A stretch of DNA of 64,000 nucleotides from Bacillota bacterium (GTDB taxonomy: Bacteria > Bacillota > Negativicutes > CTSoil-072), in contig JAGFZV010000001.1 in assembly GCA_017889545.1 (NCBI GenBank), positions 124,001-188,000 of the forward strand. Direction: 5' to 3'. Below the pieces are notes generated by a model. It did no database searches and was not told the origin of the DNA. It was given only the letters and a program-made list of their open reading frames with translations. Made by a program: the position numbers and the translations under genes. Of this stretch, positions 41,072-50,087 are shown in pieces. The stretch's first letter is position 1, and each line of letters begins with the position of its first letter.

Positions 41072-41889
41072 TTTGCCTCCCTGGATTTTAAAATTTCATC
41101 TACAGTAACAAAGCGGTACCCTTGCGCCTGTAATTTCTCAATGATCTTCCGGGTCGCCGCAACCGTCTGGCTGCGGTCGGCTTTCGCTGCAATTCCATCG
41201 CCGTCATGCAATAAGACGATAGAGCCGTTCTTTACTTTATTTATGGTTCGTTCCACAATCGCTTCTTCGCCCGGGTTGGTCCAATCTTTGCTCATTACCG
41301 ACCATTCCACCACAGATAAGCCGCGGCTGGCCATTACATCCATGATCGCCGGATCACGAAATCCATGCGGCGGCCGGGCAACATGCGGAACAAACCCGAC
41401 TTCTGACTTCAATACGGCATTGGTTCGGTCAATTTCCTCAATCGCCTGCGCGCGGTCTAATTTTAGTAAATCCACATGCGTATAAGTATGGTTGCCAATT
41501 TGATGTCCTTCATCGACAATCCGCTTTACTAACTGGGGATGTTTTGCAGCATTCGACCCCACCAAAAAAAATGTGGCAGGTACGTTGCGCTCCTGTAAGA
41601 TGTCCAATATCTGTTCCGTATAAGGTGAATAGGGTCCATCATCGAAGGTCAGCGCTACCACCTTGTGCTTCGTTTGCACTTGCGCGCACACCTGACCGTA
41701 GAAGTGATTGTCCGGCAATACTGCCCCAAGAGTCAGCACTGCTCCGGCGCCCATTGCCAACAGCGCAATCCCCATGGAAATTCGCACCGGCCGGCGCAAA
41801 ATATGAAAATAATCCAGCATCAGGCTGGCAATAACAATCACCGTTAACACGCCAAGCATACTGATCAGGCGCACGTTGCCTTCAAACAT
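41068..41889 (-). CDS. Membrane-anchored polysaccharide deacetylase (NodB domain)
   Basis: 273 aa with two N-terminal membrane helices, then a CE4/NodB domain. The five motifs are visible: ALTFDDGP (catalytic Asp and metal), HTYTHVD (metal His pair), ARPPHGF, KDWTNPG and VLLHD. It probably removes acetyl groups from peptidoglycan or surface polysaccharide outside the cytoplasmic membrane. Its stop overlaps the pth start by 4 bases. Confidence 0.9.
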   Translation of the reverse strand: MFEGNVRLISMLGVLTVIVIASLMLDYFHILRRPVRISMGIALLAMGAGAVLTLGAVLPDNHFYGQVCAQVQTKHKVVALTFDDGPYSPYTEQILDILQERNVPATFFLVGSNAAKHPQLVKRIVDEGHQIGNHTYTHVDLLKLDRAQAIEEIDRTNAVLKSEVGFVPHVARPPHGFRDPAIMDVMASRGLSVVEWSVMSKDWTNPGEEAIVERTINKVKNGSIVLLHDGDGIAAKADRSQTVAATRKIIEKLQAQGYRFVTVDEILKSREAK

Positions 41890-41898
41890 TTCTTTCTT

Positions 41899-42534
41899 CT
41901 ACTCCATTTCTTTAAACAATATCAGCCATGGACCCTGCGAATCCTGTGTAACGCCCCCATCAACATACCCTTTGTGCCTATATAGGCGGACTGCAGCTTC
42001 ATTGTCAGGCCGGACTTCCAGCCGAACACGGCGAACACGTCGGCTGCGAAAGTACTGGTCAGCCAAATCCATCAATGCTCCGGCAATTCCATGACCGCGC
42101 CATGCATCGGCAACCGCAATCGACAGAATCCGTGCATCAGCGGCTTTCGTGGGCGTCATCGCCGAATGTAAAAAAGCAAGCTTATTCAAAAACAAAACTT
42201 TCACCGGATGAAAACCGATCCCATAGCGGCCGGTCAGCCAACGCCAGGTCCACTTCAAGAGATGGCCGTTCAATACCGCTCTTTTCCACAGCGATGGCAA
42301 CGCCGACGGCGCAAAGCAATAGCCAATGACAGCTCCATTCAAGTCCCGGGCCACAAAGGCAGCCGTTGGTTCCGCCTCATAGACCAGAGTGAACACATCT
42401 TCCATTGCCTGCGGCTTGGGCAATCGTCCGCAATGGTGCAATACGCTTTCCCGGAAACTATCGGTGAAAATGGCAGCAATCGCCGGAATATCTGCTTTAT
42501 TCGCTTGTCCTACAGAAAATTCTCGTTGCTCCAT
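41899..42534 (-). CDS. GNAT family N-acetyltransferase
   Basis: 211 aa with a GNAT fold. The acetyl-CoA motif is ILSIAVADAWRGHGIAGALM (V-x-x-x-x-R-G-x-G-x-A), followed by RRVRLEVRPDNEAAVRLYRHKGYVDG. The acceptor substrate is not predictable. It follows the thioredoxin terminator and precedes the deacetylase by 9 bases. Confidence 0.85.
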   Translation of the reverse strand: MEQREFSVGQANKADIPAIAAIFTDSFRESVLHHCGRLPKPQAMEDVFTLVYEAEPTAAFVARDLNGAVIGYCFAPSALPSLWKRAVLNGHLLKWTWRWLTGRYGIGFHPVKVLFLNKLAFLHSAMTPTKAADARILSIAVADAWRGHGIAGALMDLADQYFRSRRVRRVRLEVRPDNEAAVRLYRHKGYVDGGVTQDSQGPWLILFKEME

Positions 42535-42579
42535 ATTCCCACCGTCCCGCTTTGATTATATCATATTCTGGCCAAAATA

Positions 42580-42604
42580 AAAGGACGCGGTTTTCGCGTC
42601 CTTT
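42580..42604 (-). terminator. Intrinsic terminator after the thioredoxin gene
   Basis: AAAGGACGCG pairs with CGCGTCCTTT around five bases; the minus strand continues TTATTTTGG. It ends the module that starts with the MFS gene at 47.7 kb. Confidence 0.8.
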
Positions 42605-42632
42605 CGAGGCTGTTGAAATATCCCTTTTCACG

Positions 42633-43001
42633 CTAAATTACATTTTCCAACATTTCTACAACTTCATCTTTTTCCCGCAAGCCGCCTAATCGGCCTTCTA
42701 CGGCACCGTCTTTAAACAAAAGCAAATTAGGTATCCCGCGCAGTCTCAAACGCTGCTGCAGTGTTGGATATTGATCGACTTCTATCCAGCAAACTTTTAC
42801 TCTTCCTTTATATTCTCCGGCAATTTCTTCTATCATGGGTAATTCTTCCTTGCACTGCGCACAACGCTCCGCACCAAACATCACCAATGCCGGCAATTCG
42901 CTTTCATAAGTCTCTTCGTCGAAATTGCTATCTGTCAAAGAGATAATATTTTCACTCTCCATTGTAAACAATTTTGGCTTTAGACGGTTCTCTTGTTCCA
43001 T
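42633..43001 (-). CDS. Thioredoxin family protein (CAQC)
   Basis: 122 aa thioredoxin fold with active site ERCAQCKEE (Cys47, Cys50), where classical thioredoxins have WCGPC. The cis-proline segment is RGIPNLLLFKDG. The start is ATG 43001 with GGAGG seven bases upstream. It lies just after the thioredoxin reductase-like fusion and is its probable partner, since the fused domain lacks a CxxC. Confidence 0.87.
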   Translation of the reverse strand: MEQENRLKPKLFTMESENIISLTDSNFDEETYESELPALVMFGAERCAQCKEELPMIEEIAGEYKGRVKVCWIEVDQYPTLQQRLRLRGIPNLLLFKDGAVEGRLGGLREKDEVVEMLENVI

Positions 43002-43027
43002 CAATTATCCTCCAGCTTTCAAATATT

Positions 43028-44251
43028 TTAGCCGATCAGTTCGGCGATTTTTTCTGTTAACGCGTCTTCTTGGATAAATCCTGTGAAGTCTGCCCAGACC
43101 TTGCCTTCTTTTAAAAGCAGCACTGCCGGGGTATTCTTTACAGCATATCGTTTCGCGAGACGCTGATTTTTGTACACGTCTACTTTCACCAACTTCATTT
43201 TGCCGCTGAGTTCCTCTGCACTTTTCTCAAGGTTCGCCAGGGCATGAATGCTTTTTGCATCGGTCGGGTTCCAAAAAGCCAATAATACCGGCGATTTTGC
43301 TGCAACAATTTGTTCTTTGAATGCCTCTTCTTCCAACAGATACCGTTCCGCCGCCACTACCGCAGTCGCCCCATCACTTGCCGCAGTAACCACCTGACGC
43401 AGATATTTATCCCGTACGTCTCCGGCAACAAAAACACCGTCGATCGAAGTTTCCATCTTTTCATTAGCAAGGACATAACCCCTGGAATCCATCTTTATTT
43501 TTTCTTGCAAAAATTGAGTGCGCGGAATCATACCTACATAGATAAAGATACCGCTGGCACTGACTTCCGTTAAAATACCGGTTTTTAAATTTTTCACAAC
43601 AACCGCGTCGACACCATCCGCCCCTTTGATCTCATTTACGACTGAATTCCAAAGAAATTCAATTTTCGGATTCTCAAACGCTCGTTCCGCACTGTTCTTA
43701 TTGCAATCTACGATCCCAACATCATGGATCACGATGACCGTGACTTTGCTGACAAACCGTGTTAGATACATGGCTTCTTCAATGGCTGCATCCCCGTTTC
43801 CGACTACGATAATTTCTAACCCGGAATAAAAATCAGCGTCGCAGGTAGCACAATACGATACACCGTCTCCCCTGAACTTCCGTTCCCCCGGTACATTCAG
43901 CATCCGCGGCTCACTGCCGGTCGCCAATATAATCGCTTTCGCCCGATATTCATCTCCTTTTTTTGTTTTTACTATTTTTATTTCTCCTTCAAGTTCAACA
44001 TCGACAACTTCGCTTTTGATGAACTCGGTCCCAAAATGTTTGGCGTGTTCTGCCCATTCTTTCATCAAATCCGGACCGCTGACTTCTTTGAACGACCCTG
44101 GATAATTGACAATTTCACGAGTAGTGTAAACCGTGCCGCCTAAAACTCCTTTTTCAATCACTGCTGTTTTGAACTTAGCTCTTCCGCCATATATTCCGGC
44201 TGCAAGACCTGCCGGACCGCCGCCGAGAATTAGCAAATCATATACGGTCAT
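43028..44251 (-). CDS. Thioredoxin reductase-like flavoprotein fused to a thioredoxin fold lacking CxxC
   Basis: 407 aa from ATG 44251 (GGGGGAGG upstream; frame to 44302). Residues about 1-310 are thioredoxin reductase-like: FAD motif LILGGGPAGLAAGIYGGRAK, redox site YCATCDADF (Cys134, Cys137), second nucleotide motif VVGNGDAAIEEAM and FAD motif VFVAGDVRD. Where NADPH-dependent enzymes have HRRxxxR, this one has IHDVGIVDC, so it may use NADH or another donor. Residues about 310-407 are a thioredoxin fold in which the active site reads FWNPTDAKS instead of WCxxC. The next gene encodes a thioredoxin with an intact CxxC. Confidence 0.88.
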   Translation of the reverse strand: MTVYDLLILGGGPAGLAAGIYGGRAKFKTAVIEKGVLGGTVYTTREIVNYPGSFKEVSGPDLMKEWAEHAKHFGTEFIKSEVVDVELEGEIKIVKTKKGDEYRAKAIILATGSEPRMLNVPGERKFRGDGVSYCATCDADFYSGLEIIVVGNGDAAIEEAMYLTRFVSKVTVIVIHDVGIVDCNKNSAERAFENPKIEFLWNSVVNEIKGADGVDAVVVKNLKTGILTEVSASGIFIYVGMIPRTQFLQEKIKMDSRGYVLANEKMETSIDGVFVAGDVRDKYLRQVVTAASDGATAVVAAERYLLEEEAFKEQIVAAKSPVLLAFWNPTDAKSIHALANLEKSAEELSGKMKLVKVDVYKNQRLAKRYAVKNTPAVLLLKEGKVWADFTGFIQEDALTEKIAELIG

Positions 44252-44337
44252 CGCTCTTCCTCCCCCTCTTAGCTCATCATACGAAAGCTCCCTGTCCTCC
44301 AATTGTGTGTGAAAATCCGAGGACAGGGAGCCGCATT

Positions 44338-46335
44338 TTAGCCTTCTAAACCCTGATAGATCACTCCGCCTTCTACATTCGCCGGAGTCGGAATTCCGGT
44401 TAATTCACATATCGTTGGAACGACGTCAACAATACGCACAGTTCTTTTTAGCTTTTCACCCTTTTTCACTCCTGCTCCGGTCATCATAAATAAGCAATTA
44501 ACCGATGTTCCTTTGTATTCGTGAGTTGTTAAAGATGTTCCATGAACTCTTGTCCAGTTTGGATTAAAAGTGAAGTAGACATCGCCGACGTGATCGCCTC
44601 CCAGTCCGATGATCGGCATGTCTTGCTTGCGCAGGGCAAGAGCAAAAGGACGACGACCGTTTTCCGGATCGCGATACGTCATAAGATCATCAATAATTTT
44701 CTCCACCAATTCATCATATTGTTCCGGTTCTACACAGCCATGCGGCTCTCGTCCTTTCAGGTTAACATAGATATACCCTGAGCGCTGGCTAATCGCAGTT
44801 GTTTTGTCCCAGTCAATTTCCGCCTTGCCCTTCTCATCTCTTTTGATAACCAGGTAACCCATATCTTCAAACAGCTTTCCACCGACACTCCAGGGATCTC
44901 CCAATAAAGGAATCTCGCAGCCGAACTCCTTGCTCATTCCACCGTGATCGGAGGTAATAAAAAGAACCGTGTCTTCATCCATCATTGCCAATACATCACC
45001 AACCAGCTTATCGGACATTTCATAGTATTTTAATACGACGTCATACAAGTAATACTTATAATTTGGCCCGTACTCTTCCAACACTTTGCACTGATAATTA
45101 TGATTGCAAAAATCAAGTGCGTGCGCATGTGCATAAAGAAGCGCCCACTCATTGTTTGACGTCAAGTATTTCAGCGCTTTACCGTACCACTCATACATGG
45201 CTGCCTGTGTTTCAATCTGGATATCATCCAAACCGCAGTTAGACATGTGTACCATTGGTCCGACTTCCTTATACATTTTAGGGCCGAGTTCATGCGGATG
45301 AAAATATTTTTGCGACTCAAGGTCAAGGGCAAAAGAGTAATATAAGTCCATCTCGCTGGCATCTTTTGCCAACTGCATGATCTTCAGTTTGTAAGCAACA
45401 GGAACTTCCCTGCCATCAATTTTAAAACTATCGTATATCCAGTCACTCCACTGACCAGAATAAACAACGCCAATTGGTTTCTCATCTTTTTTACTTGTAT
45501 AAATCTCCAGTTTGTTGTAGTTCACGCCATCTTCGGCTATCAATAGCCCATAGCGGACTTGATTTCCGGTGTTTACCGGCAAAACGACCTCCCTGGCGGT
45601 GGCAATTTCATTTTTCCAGCCTTTGCAGGGTTTGATCGCGGTGTCGACATAATCGACTTGCGCCACTTCTTTCGTCACGCGGGAATTTGCACCAATCTGT
45701 ATTTTCCCGCCCCCCGGTGTCGCGTTAGCAAGATCTTGATCGGATGGTTTCTGCTGATCGGTGTCGACATCAAACTGCTTAACGTCGACTTCACCTTCAA
45801 CCATGCAATTCACGCCGCTTTGATCTCCATCATGAAATAGAATATTCACGGGGAAAGCTCCTGCCTTACAACGATAAATTTTTTCAAAATCGATAAACCC
45901 TTTGGTATTTGCATTGATTCCGGTTCCATCGACAACAATTAAATTTTCATTACTTGCCGGCCAACCAGTGGGATAATTGAAAACAATCGATTTCTTTCCG
46001 GCACGGTCTGCCGCATCCCAGATAAATTCGGCTTCCGACAATTTCGAATTAAATCCATGCTCCAGTTCCAGCAAAGGCTTCCCGCTGGTGTGGTTCCAAA
46101 AGCAAGTAATCCCATGAGTTCCCGGCCATGCCCCCGTGGATAAGCTCGCCCAGTTGGGCGGTGTAATTGTCGGCATTGCGCCAAGCATGGACAAATCTTC
46201 TCTGGCAGCACCCATTTCAACTACTTTTTGTAAATTAGGCAAGTATCCTTCTGAAAAAAACCGTTGCATAAGGACGGGATCGGCACCGTCCAATCCTAAC
46301 ATAATCGCTTTTTGGGCTTTGTTTTCACACTTCAT
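44338..46335 (-). CDS. Alkaline phosphatase superfamily hydrolase (type I phosphodiesterase/nucleotide pyrophosphatase-like)
   Basis: About 665 aa. The metal site and nucleophile motifs of the superfamily are visible: MLGLDGADP (metal Asp), TITPPNWASLSTGAWPGTHG (Thr nucleophile near residue 58), FITSDHGGMSKEFG (Asp-His) and TSLTTHEYKGTSV (His). A large insertion of about 200 residues lies between about 160 and 360. No signal peptide is present, so it acts in the cytoplasm. The ATG at 46335 is 10 bases after GGGAGG; a TTG at 46341 is an alternative. It lies between an MFS transporter and the thioredoxin reductase-like gene. The substrate (phosphate diester, phosphonate or sulfate ester) is unknown. 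Confidence 0.83.
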   Translation of the reverse strand: MKCENKAQKAIMLGLDGADPVLMQRFFSEGYLPNLQKVVEMGAAREDLSMLGAMPTITPPNWASLSTGAWPGTHGITCFWNHTSGKPLLELEHGFNSKLSEAEFIWDAADRAGKKSIVFNYPTGWPASNENLIVVDGTGINANTKGFIDFEKIYRCKAGAFPVNILFHDGDQSGVNCMVEGEVDVKQFDVDTDQQKPSDQDLANATPGGGKIQIGANSRVTKEVAQVDYVDTAIKPCKGWKNEIATAREVVLPVNTGNQVRYGLLIAEDGVNYNKLEIYTSKKDEKPIGVVYSGQWSDWIYDSFKIDGREVPVAYKLKIMQLAKDASEMDLYYSFALDLESQKYFHPHELGPKMYKEVGPMVHMSNCGLDDIQIETQAAMYEWYGKALKYLTSNNEWALLYAHAHALDFCNHNYQCKVLEEYGPNYKYYLYDVVLKYYEMSDKLVGDVLAMMDEDTVLFITSDHGGMSKEFGCEIPLLGDPWSVGGKLFEDMGYLVIKRDEKGKAEIDWDKTTAISQRSGYIYVNLKGREPHGCVEPEQYDELVEKIIDDLMTYRDPENGRRPFALALRKQDMPIIGLGGDHVGDVYFTFNPNWTRVHGTSLTTHEYKGTSVNCLFMMTGAGVKKGEKLKRTVRIVDVVPTICELTGIPTPANVEGGVIYQGLEG

Positions 46336-46411
46336 TGTCAAGTTTCCTCCCTTAAAGTAATTTATTATTCTTTTTTACTTATTATGATCAGCGCAGGAAC
46401 GTTCTTGTTTT

Positions 46412-47734
46412 TTATCCGCGGTCCAGCTTAAACGTCCCGAGCGCTTCAATCCGCTGCAAATCCCGATTGTAAAATTTCATGGCCAGGAAAACAAAGAAAA
46501 TTGTCAGCACAAACGATGTGCCGGTTATGACTTGGAGTGAATAATTCAGTCCAAATTTATCCGACATCAGCCCGGCAACCATTGGCGCCCAAACCCCAAC
46601 CAGAAGCTGATTGCAAATCGGTACGAAAGCAAAGGCGATTCCTCTGCAGTACGGCGGAACCAAATCCTGCATTGCAGTGTACGCGCTGATTTGGATCCCC
46701 GGCATACAGAACCAGGCAATGGTCCAGAAAGCAAATACATAGTTGTACTCTTTGCTGTTTAAGGCCAGGATCATAAACACCATGAATAATATTGCCAGTA
46801 TTAACGCAACTACCATCCGCCCGCGCGCAGTGTAGCGAAGCAAACGATCCCCCAACCAGCCTGCAAACGGCGCGCCCATAAAGCTAAGCAATCCCACCAT
46901 CCCTATGACTGCCCCGGCCTCTTTCACGTTCATGCCGAACGTTCGCACAAAATAGGTTACGCCCCAAATTTGGAAAGTATTCTGTACAATGAACACCGAT
47001 ACCCCGATCAGAAAAAGTGTCAAGACGGTCTTTGTGTGAAAAATATAACTCAGCACTTCTTTCAGTGAGGTTTTTACTTCCTTTTCCGATCCCTCTTCTA
47101 CTTTCTTTGCTTTAAAGTCGGGCAAGAACCATAATAAAACCGCCAAAATCAAGCCCGGCACGGCCAATATGCCAAATACGGTCCGCCAGCCGTAGTGATA
47201 GGCGATGTAGCCTGCAAGCGCAATCCCTACAGCGTGTCCAATCGGCGTAGCTGCGTGAAACATACCTAACATTGTTCCACGGAGTTTTTTCGGGTACCAG
47301 GCGCTGATCAATGCAAAAGCTGCCGGCCCATACCCCGCCTCGCCAACGCCTACCGCTAAGCGGCCCAAAAGCAGAGTTTGATAACTCTTGGCGATCCCGG
47401 TAATATAGGTTGCCACGCTCCAGCACGCAACCATTATCGAAACCATTTTCCTTCTGCTCCATCGGTCGCACAGAACCGATACAGGGAAAACCAGCAGCGC
47501 CATGGTAAGGCCAACGATCGAACCAACGAAACCTCCTTGCGCATCCGTTAAGGCAAATTCTTTTTTCAATATGGGCAAGACGGCGTTCACGGCTTGTCTG
47601 TCAATCATGTCGAGTAACATGGTCACCCAAAGGATGATGTACCAAAAATTGGCCTTCCATCGTGGCATTTGAAATTCCGCTTCGTCCGCTTTTTGTTCCA
47701 AACTGCTTTTTTTTGCTTCTAATGGCTCAGACAT
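46412..47734 (-). CDS. MFS transporter
   Basis: 440 aa with 12 membrane helices. Helix 1 contains WVTMLLDMIDRQAVNAVLPI, and the loop 2-3 motif is SVLCDRWSRRKMVS, as in spinster-like and ACS-type MFS carriers. A C-terminal cytoplasmic tail follows. It is the first gene of the module with the phosphatase-superfamily hydrolase and probably imports its substrate. The ATG has GGGGGAT upstream. Confidence 0.88.
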   Translation of the reverse strand: MSEPLEAKKSSLEQKADEAEFQMPRWKANFWYIILWVTMLLDMIDRQAVNAVLPILKKEFALTDAQGGFVGSIVGLTMALLVFPVSVLCDRWSRRKMVSIMVACWSVATYITGIAKSYQTLLLGRLAVGVGEAGYGPAAFALISAWYPKKLRGTMLGMFHAATPIGHAVGIALAGYIAYHYGWRTVFGILAVPGLILAVLLWFLPDFKAKKVEEGSEKEVKTSLKEVLSYIFHTKTVLTLFLIGVSVFIVQNTFQIWGVTYFVRTFGMNVKEAGAVIGMVGLLSFMGAPFAGWLGDRLLRYTARGRMVVALILAILFMVFMILALNSKEYNYVFAFWTIAWFCMPGIQISAYTAMQDLVPPYCRGIAFAFVPICNQLLVGVWAPMVAGLMSDKFGLNYSLQVITGTSFVLTIFFVFLAMKFYNRDLQRIEALGTFKLDRG

Positions 47735-48201
47735 AATATCCCCCTTTATTTCAAATTCCGTTTCGTTTTTTCTGTTTATTCTGACTTTCCTCCTTCCAAA
47801 TCAAAATATTGTCCTTTTTATTACGAATAGACGAAAGACAATTTACACAAGGGAGTCCTAACATTTTCAAGTTTCGTTCATATCAGCAAATGCTTCATTT
47901 TTCAAGTATCGATTTACGAATTTAAAAATATTTGCTTTAAGTGAAAACCATATCATATTTATTTCTATTATAATATTTGCTATTATTCAGAATGTTGCGC
48001 AGAACAACTTTTGCAAAAATATTCGAAATCTATTATACTAAACTGGATATCAAAAACTCTTCTCAACGCCTCTTGTAATGAACTTATTCCTTCAACGAGA
48101 ATTCATGCCAATGATTTTTTTTGTGCTGAATATACCGTGTGTATAGCTGAGATATTATCCTATCAAGGTGTGCTAAAAGATATACCATGGGGGTGAAGCG
48201 A
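47735..48201. other. AT-rich intergenic region between divergent MFS and Crp/Fnr genes
   Basis: About 467 bases, clearly AT-richer than the flanking genes. It contains a promoter for the Crp/Fnr gene (48011-48039), two exact AATATTTGC copies (47927-47935 and 47972-47980, 45 bases apart) and two near-identical copies of ACTTGAAAATG on the minus strand (47872-47862; 47907-47896 with an extra A). No clear promoter for the MFS gene and no FNR- or Crp-type palindrome was found. Confidence 0.6.
48011..48039 (+). promoter_or_regulatory. Probable sigma-A promoter of the Crp/Fnr gene
   Basis: TTGCAA (48011-48016), a 17-base spacer and TATACT (48034-48039). It predicts a start near 48046 and a leader of about 155 bases before the ATG at 48202. 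Confidence 0.55.
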
Positions 48202-48894
48202 ATGGACGATGCAGAAACAAGAAATAATTTCAGTAAAGCCAATCCTTTTATCCGCGGGAACAAAGCAATAGCAAAAGTATTTACGGAAAACGCGCATCAC
48301 CACGTCCTACTCCAAAAAGGAGCCGGATTTTGCCCCGATACCAATGACCCAATGATTGGCTATATCACACGAGGCATACTGAAAATCTCCATCGCAAACG
48401 CAGATGGAGAAGAAAAACTGATTTGGTTTTTGGATGAAAACTCCGTTATTTCTTCTTTTAGAAAATGTTTTTATAAAGAAGCGGTTGCCATAAAACCGAC
48501 AGAGATTCTCATCATAAAAAAAGATATTTTTATTGACTTTATGATGAAGGACCGGCAATGCCTGGATTACTACCTTGAACAACTCTATACAAAGATCGAG
48601 TATTGTATGGATACGTTGCTGATACAAGATAAAAAATCCAGCAAAAGCAAAGTTTACACGTTGTTGCAGCAGTTAGCCAAAGCCTATGGCACAAACCTTA
48701 CGGATAACGAGGTCTATATTAAAAAAATTTTGACTGGGACAGAAATGTCTTCCATCACCGGCGTTCATCGTTCAAACATTGCACGGTATATCAGCGAGCT
48801 AGAACATATGAACATTGTAAAAAGAGAGAAAAATTCCATTATTCTTCGAAAGCCGCAGTTATTGGATAAATTAATTGAAGCGGAAGAAATATGA
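48202..48894 (+). CDS. Crp/Fnr family transcriptional regulator
   Basis: 230 aa from ATG 48202 (GGGGTGA five bases upstream; an earlier in-frame ATG is at 48187). The N-terminal cupin-like effector domain spans about residues 20-130 (GYITRGILKISIANADGEEK). The C-terminal winged helix spans about 150-220, with recognition helix MSSITGVHRSNIARYISEL. The cysteine cluster of Fnr is not present, so it is not an Fe-S oxygen sensor of that type. It is divergent from the MFS-hydrolase-thioredoxin module and is its likely regulator; the effector is unknown. Confidence 0.88.
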   Translation: MDDAETRNNFSKANPFIRGNKAIAKVFTENAHHHVLLQKGAGFCPDTNDPMIGYITRGILKISIANADGEEKLIWFLDENSVISSFRKCFYKEAVAIKPTEILIIKKDIFIDFMMKDRQCLDYYLEQLYTKIEYCMDTLLIQDKKSSKSKVYTLLQQLAKAYGTNLTDNEVYIKKILTGTEMSSITGVHRSNIARYISELEHMNIVKREKNSIILRKPQLLDKLIEAEEI

Positions 48895-48921
48895 GTAATA
48901 GTTATACCTAATTGCATTCAC

Positions 48922-48967
48922 AAAAAAAACTTTCGGTTGAGCATTTCGCTTAACCGAAAGTTTTTTT
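48922..48967. terminator. Bidirectional terminator between the Crp/Fnr gene and the leucine dehydrogenase-type gene
   Basis: AAAAAACTTTCGGTT pairs with AACCGAAAGTTTTTT around a small loop, with T-runs on both strands. It serves the convergent genes ending at 48894 and 49002. Confidence 0.85.
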
Positions 48968-49001
48968 ACTGACGTATCTCAATATTGTCTACTCATGTGA
49001 C

Positions 49002-50072
49002 CTATTGTCGGCGGCCAACGATTCGATTAATATTGCGGATTGACTGAATACGCTCTTCCGCCATAATATCAGCGGCTTTATAAGTGGAAATATTGTCCCG
49101 TTTCGAAATGGCAATCACTTTCTCAATGCTGTCATAAATCCTGCTGATTTGCTGCAATGTCTGTGTCCGTTTATAATCGCCTTCGCATATGTCTTGGTAC
49201 ACGTTGATTACGCCTCCGGCATTAATCACATAGTCAGGCGCATAGAGAATCCCTTTTTCATGGACAATTTCGCCATGACGCGCTTCTTTCATTTGATTGT
49301 TGGCCGAGCCGGCAATGATTTTGCATTTTAATTGCGGAATGGTCACATCATTAATCACTGCGCCTAAAGCGCATGGCGCAAAAATATCGCATTGCACCCC
49401 ATATATTTCTTCCGGTTTTACTGCTTCGGCGCCAAACTTGTCAATCGCCTGCTGCACCATCTTTTCATTAATGTCGGCAACAATTAATTTTGCACCTTTT
49501 TCATGCAAATATTCGCACAAGGCATAGCCTACATGCCCAAGGCCCTGCACAGCTACCGTTTTGTCTGATAATACTTCGCTTCCCCAAACTTCCTGTGCGC
49601 AGGCCTCGATGCCGCGAAATACGCCAAAGCCGGTAACCGGTCCCGGGTCTCCGCTGGTAGATTCGCGGCCAACAATAAAATCGGTTTCCATGTTCACATA
49701 TTCCAGATCCGCAAGACTAATCCCGACATCTTCGCCAGTATTGAAACGACCGTTCAGACTTTGGACAAAGCGACCGTAGGCGCGAAACAAGGCTTCGCTT
49801 TTATCTTTCTTGGGATCGGCGATAATCACGCCCTTACAGCCTCCGGCATTCAGCCCCGCTACGGCGTTTTTATACGTCATACCGCGCGCCAACCGCAAAA
49901 CATCTGTCAGCGCTTCCTCTTCGGTTGGGTAATTCCACATGCGTGTTCCCCCAACTCCAGGGCCAAGCGTGGTGTCATGAATGCAGATGATCGCTTTCAG
50001 GCCAGATGCTTTATCGTGGCACATGATCAGTTCTTCATAATTATGTTCTTCGAGTCGTTTAAAAATCTCCAT
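49002..50072 (-). CDS. Leucine dehydrogenase-type amino acid dehydrogenase
   Basis: NAD-dependent Glu/Leu/Phe/Val dehydrogenase family, 356 aa, the size of leucine dehydrogenase rather than glutamate dehydrogenase. The substrate lysine is in NAVAGLNAGGCKGVII, a second Lys in RGMTYKNAVAG, and the NAD motif is VAVQGLGHVGYALCEYLHE. It oxidises branched-chain or aromatic amino acids to 2-oxoacids, or the reverse. It is the last gene of the sigma-54-dependent operon, 15 bases after an MFS transporter. Confidence 0.88.
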   Translation of the reverse strand: MEIFKRLEEHNYEELIMCHDKASGLKAIICIHDTTLGPGVGGTRMWNYPTEEEALTDVLRLARGMTYKNAVAGLNAGGCKGVIIADPKKDKSEALFRAYGRFVQSLNGRFNTGEDVGISLADLEYVNMETDFIVGRESTSGDPGPVTGFGVFRGIEACAQEVWGSEVLSDKTVAVQGLGHVGYALCEYLHEKGAKLIVADINEKMVQQAIDKFGAEAVKPEEIYGVQCDIFAPCALGAVINDVTIPQLKCKIIAGSANNQMKEARHGEIVHEKGILYAPDYVINAGGVINVYQDICEGDYKRTQTLQQISRIYDSIEKVIAISKRDNISTYKAADIMAEERIQSIRNINRIVGRRQ

Positions 50073-50087
50073 TTTATCGCTCCTTAT

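Noticed and set aside
42633-44251. Part of a glycine/betaine reductase (Grd) operon
   Set aside because: Thioredoxin and thioredoxin reductase genes do occur with grd genes, but no grdA, grdB or grdE and no selenocysteine frame is visible nearby.
47735-48201. FNR-type or CprK-type palindrome for the Crp/Fnr protein
   Set aside because: Neither TTGAT-N4-ATCAA nor TTAAT-N4-ATTAA was found in the spacer.
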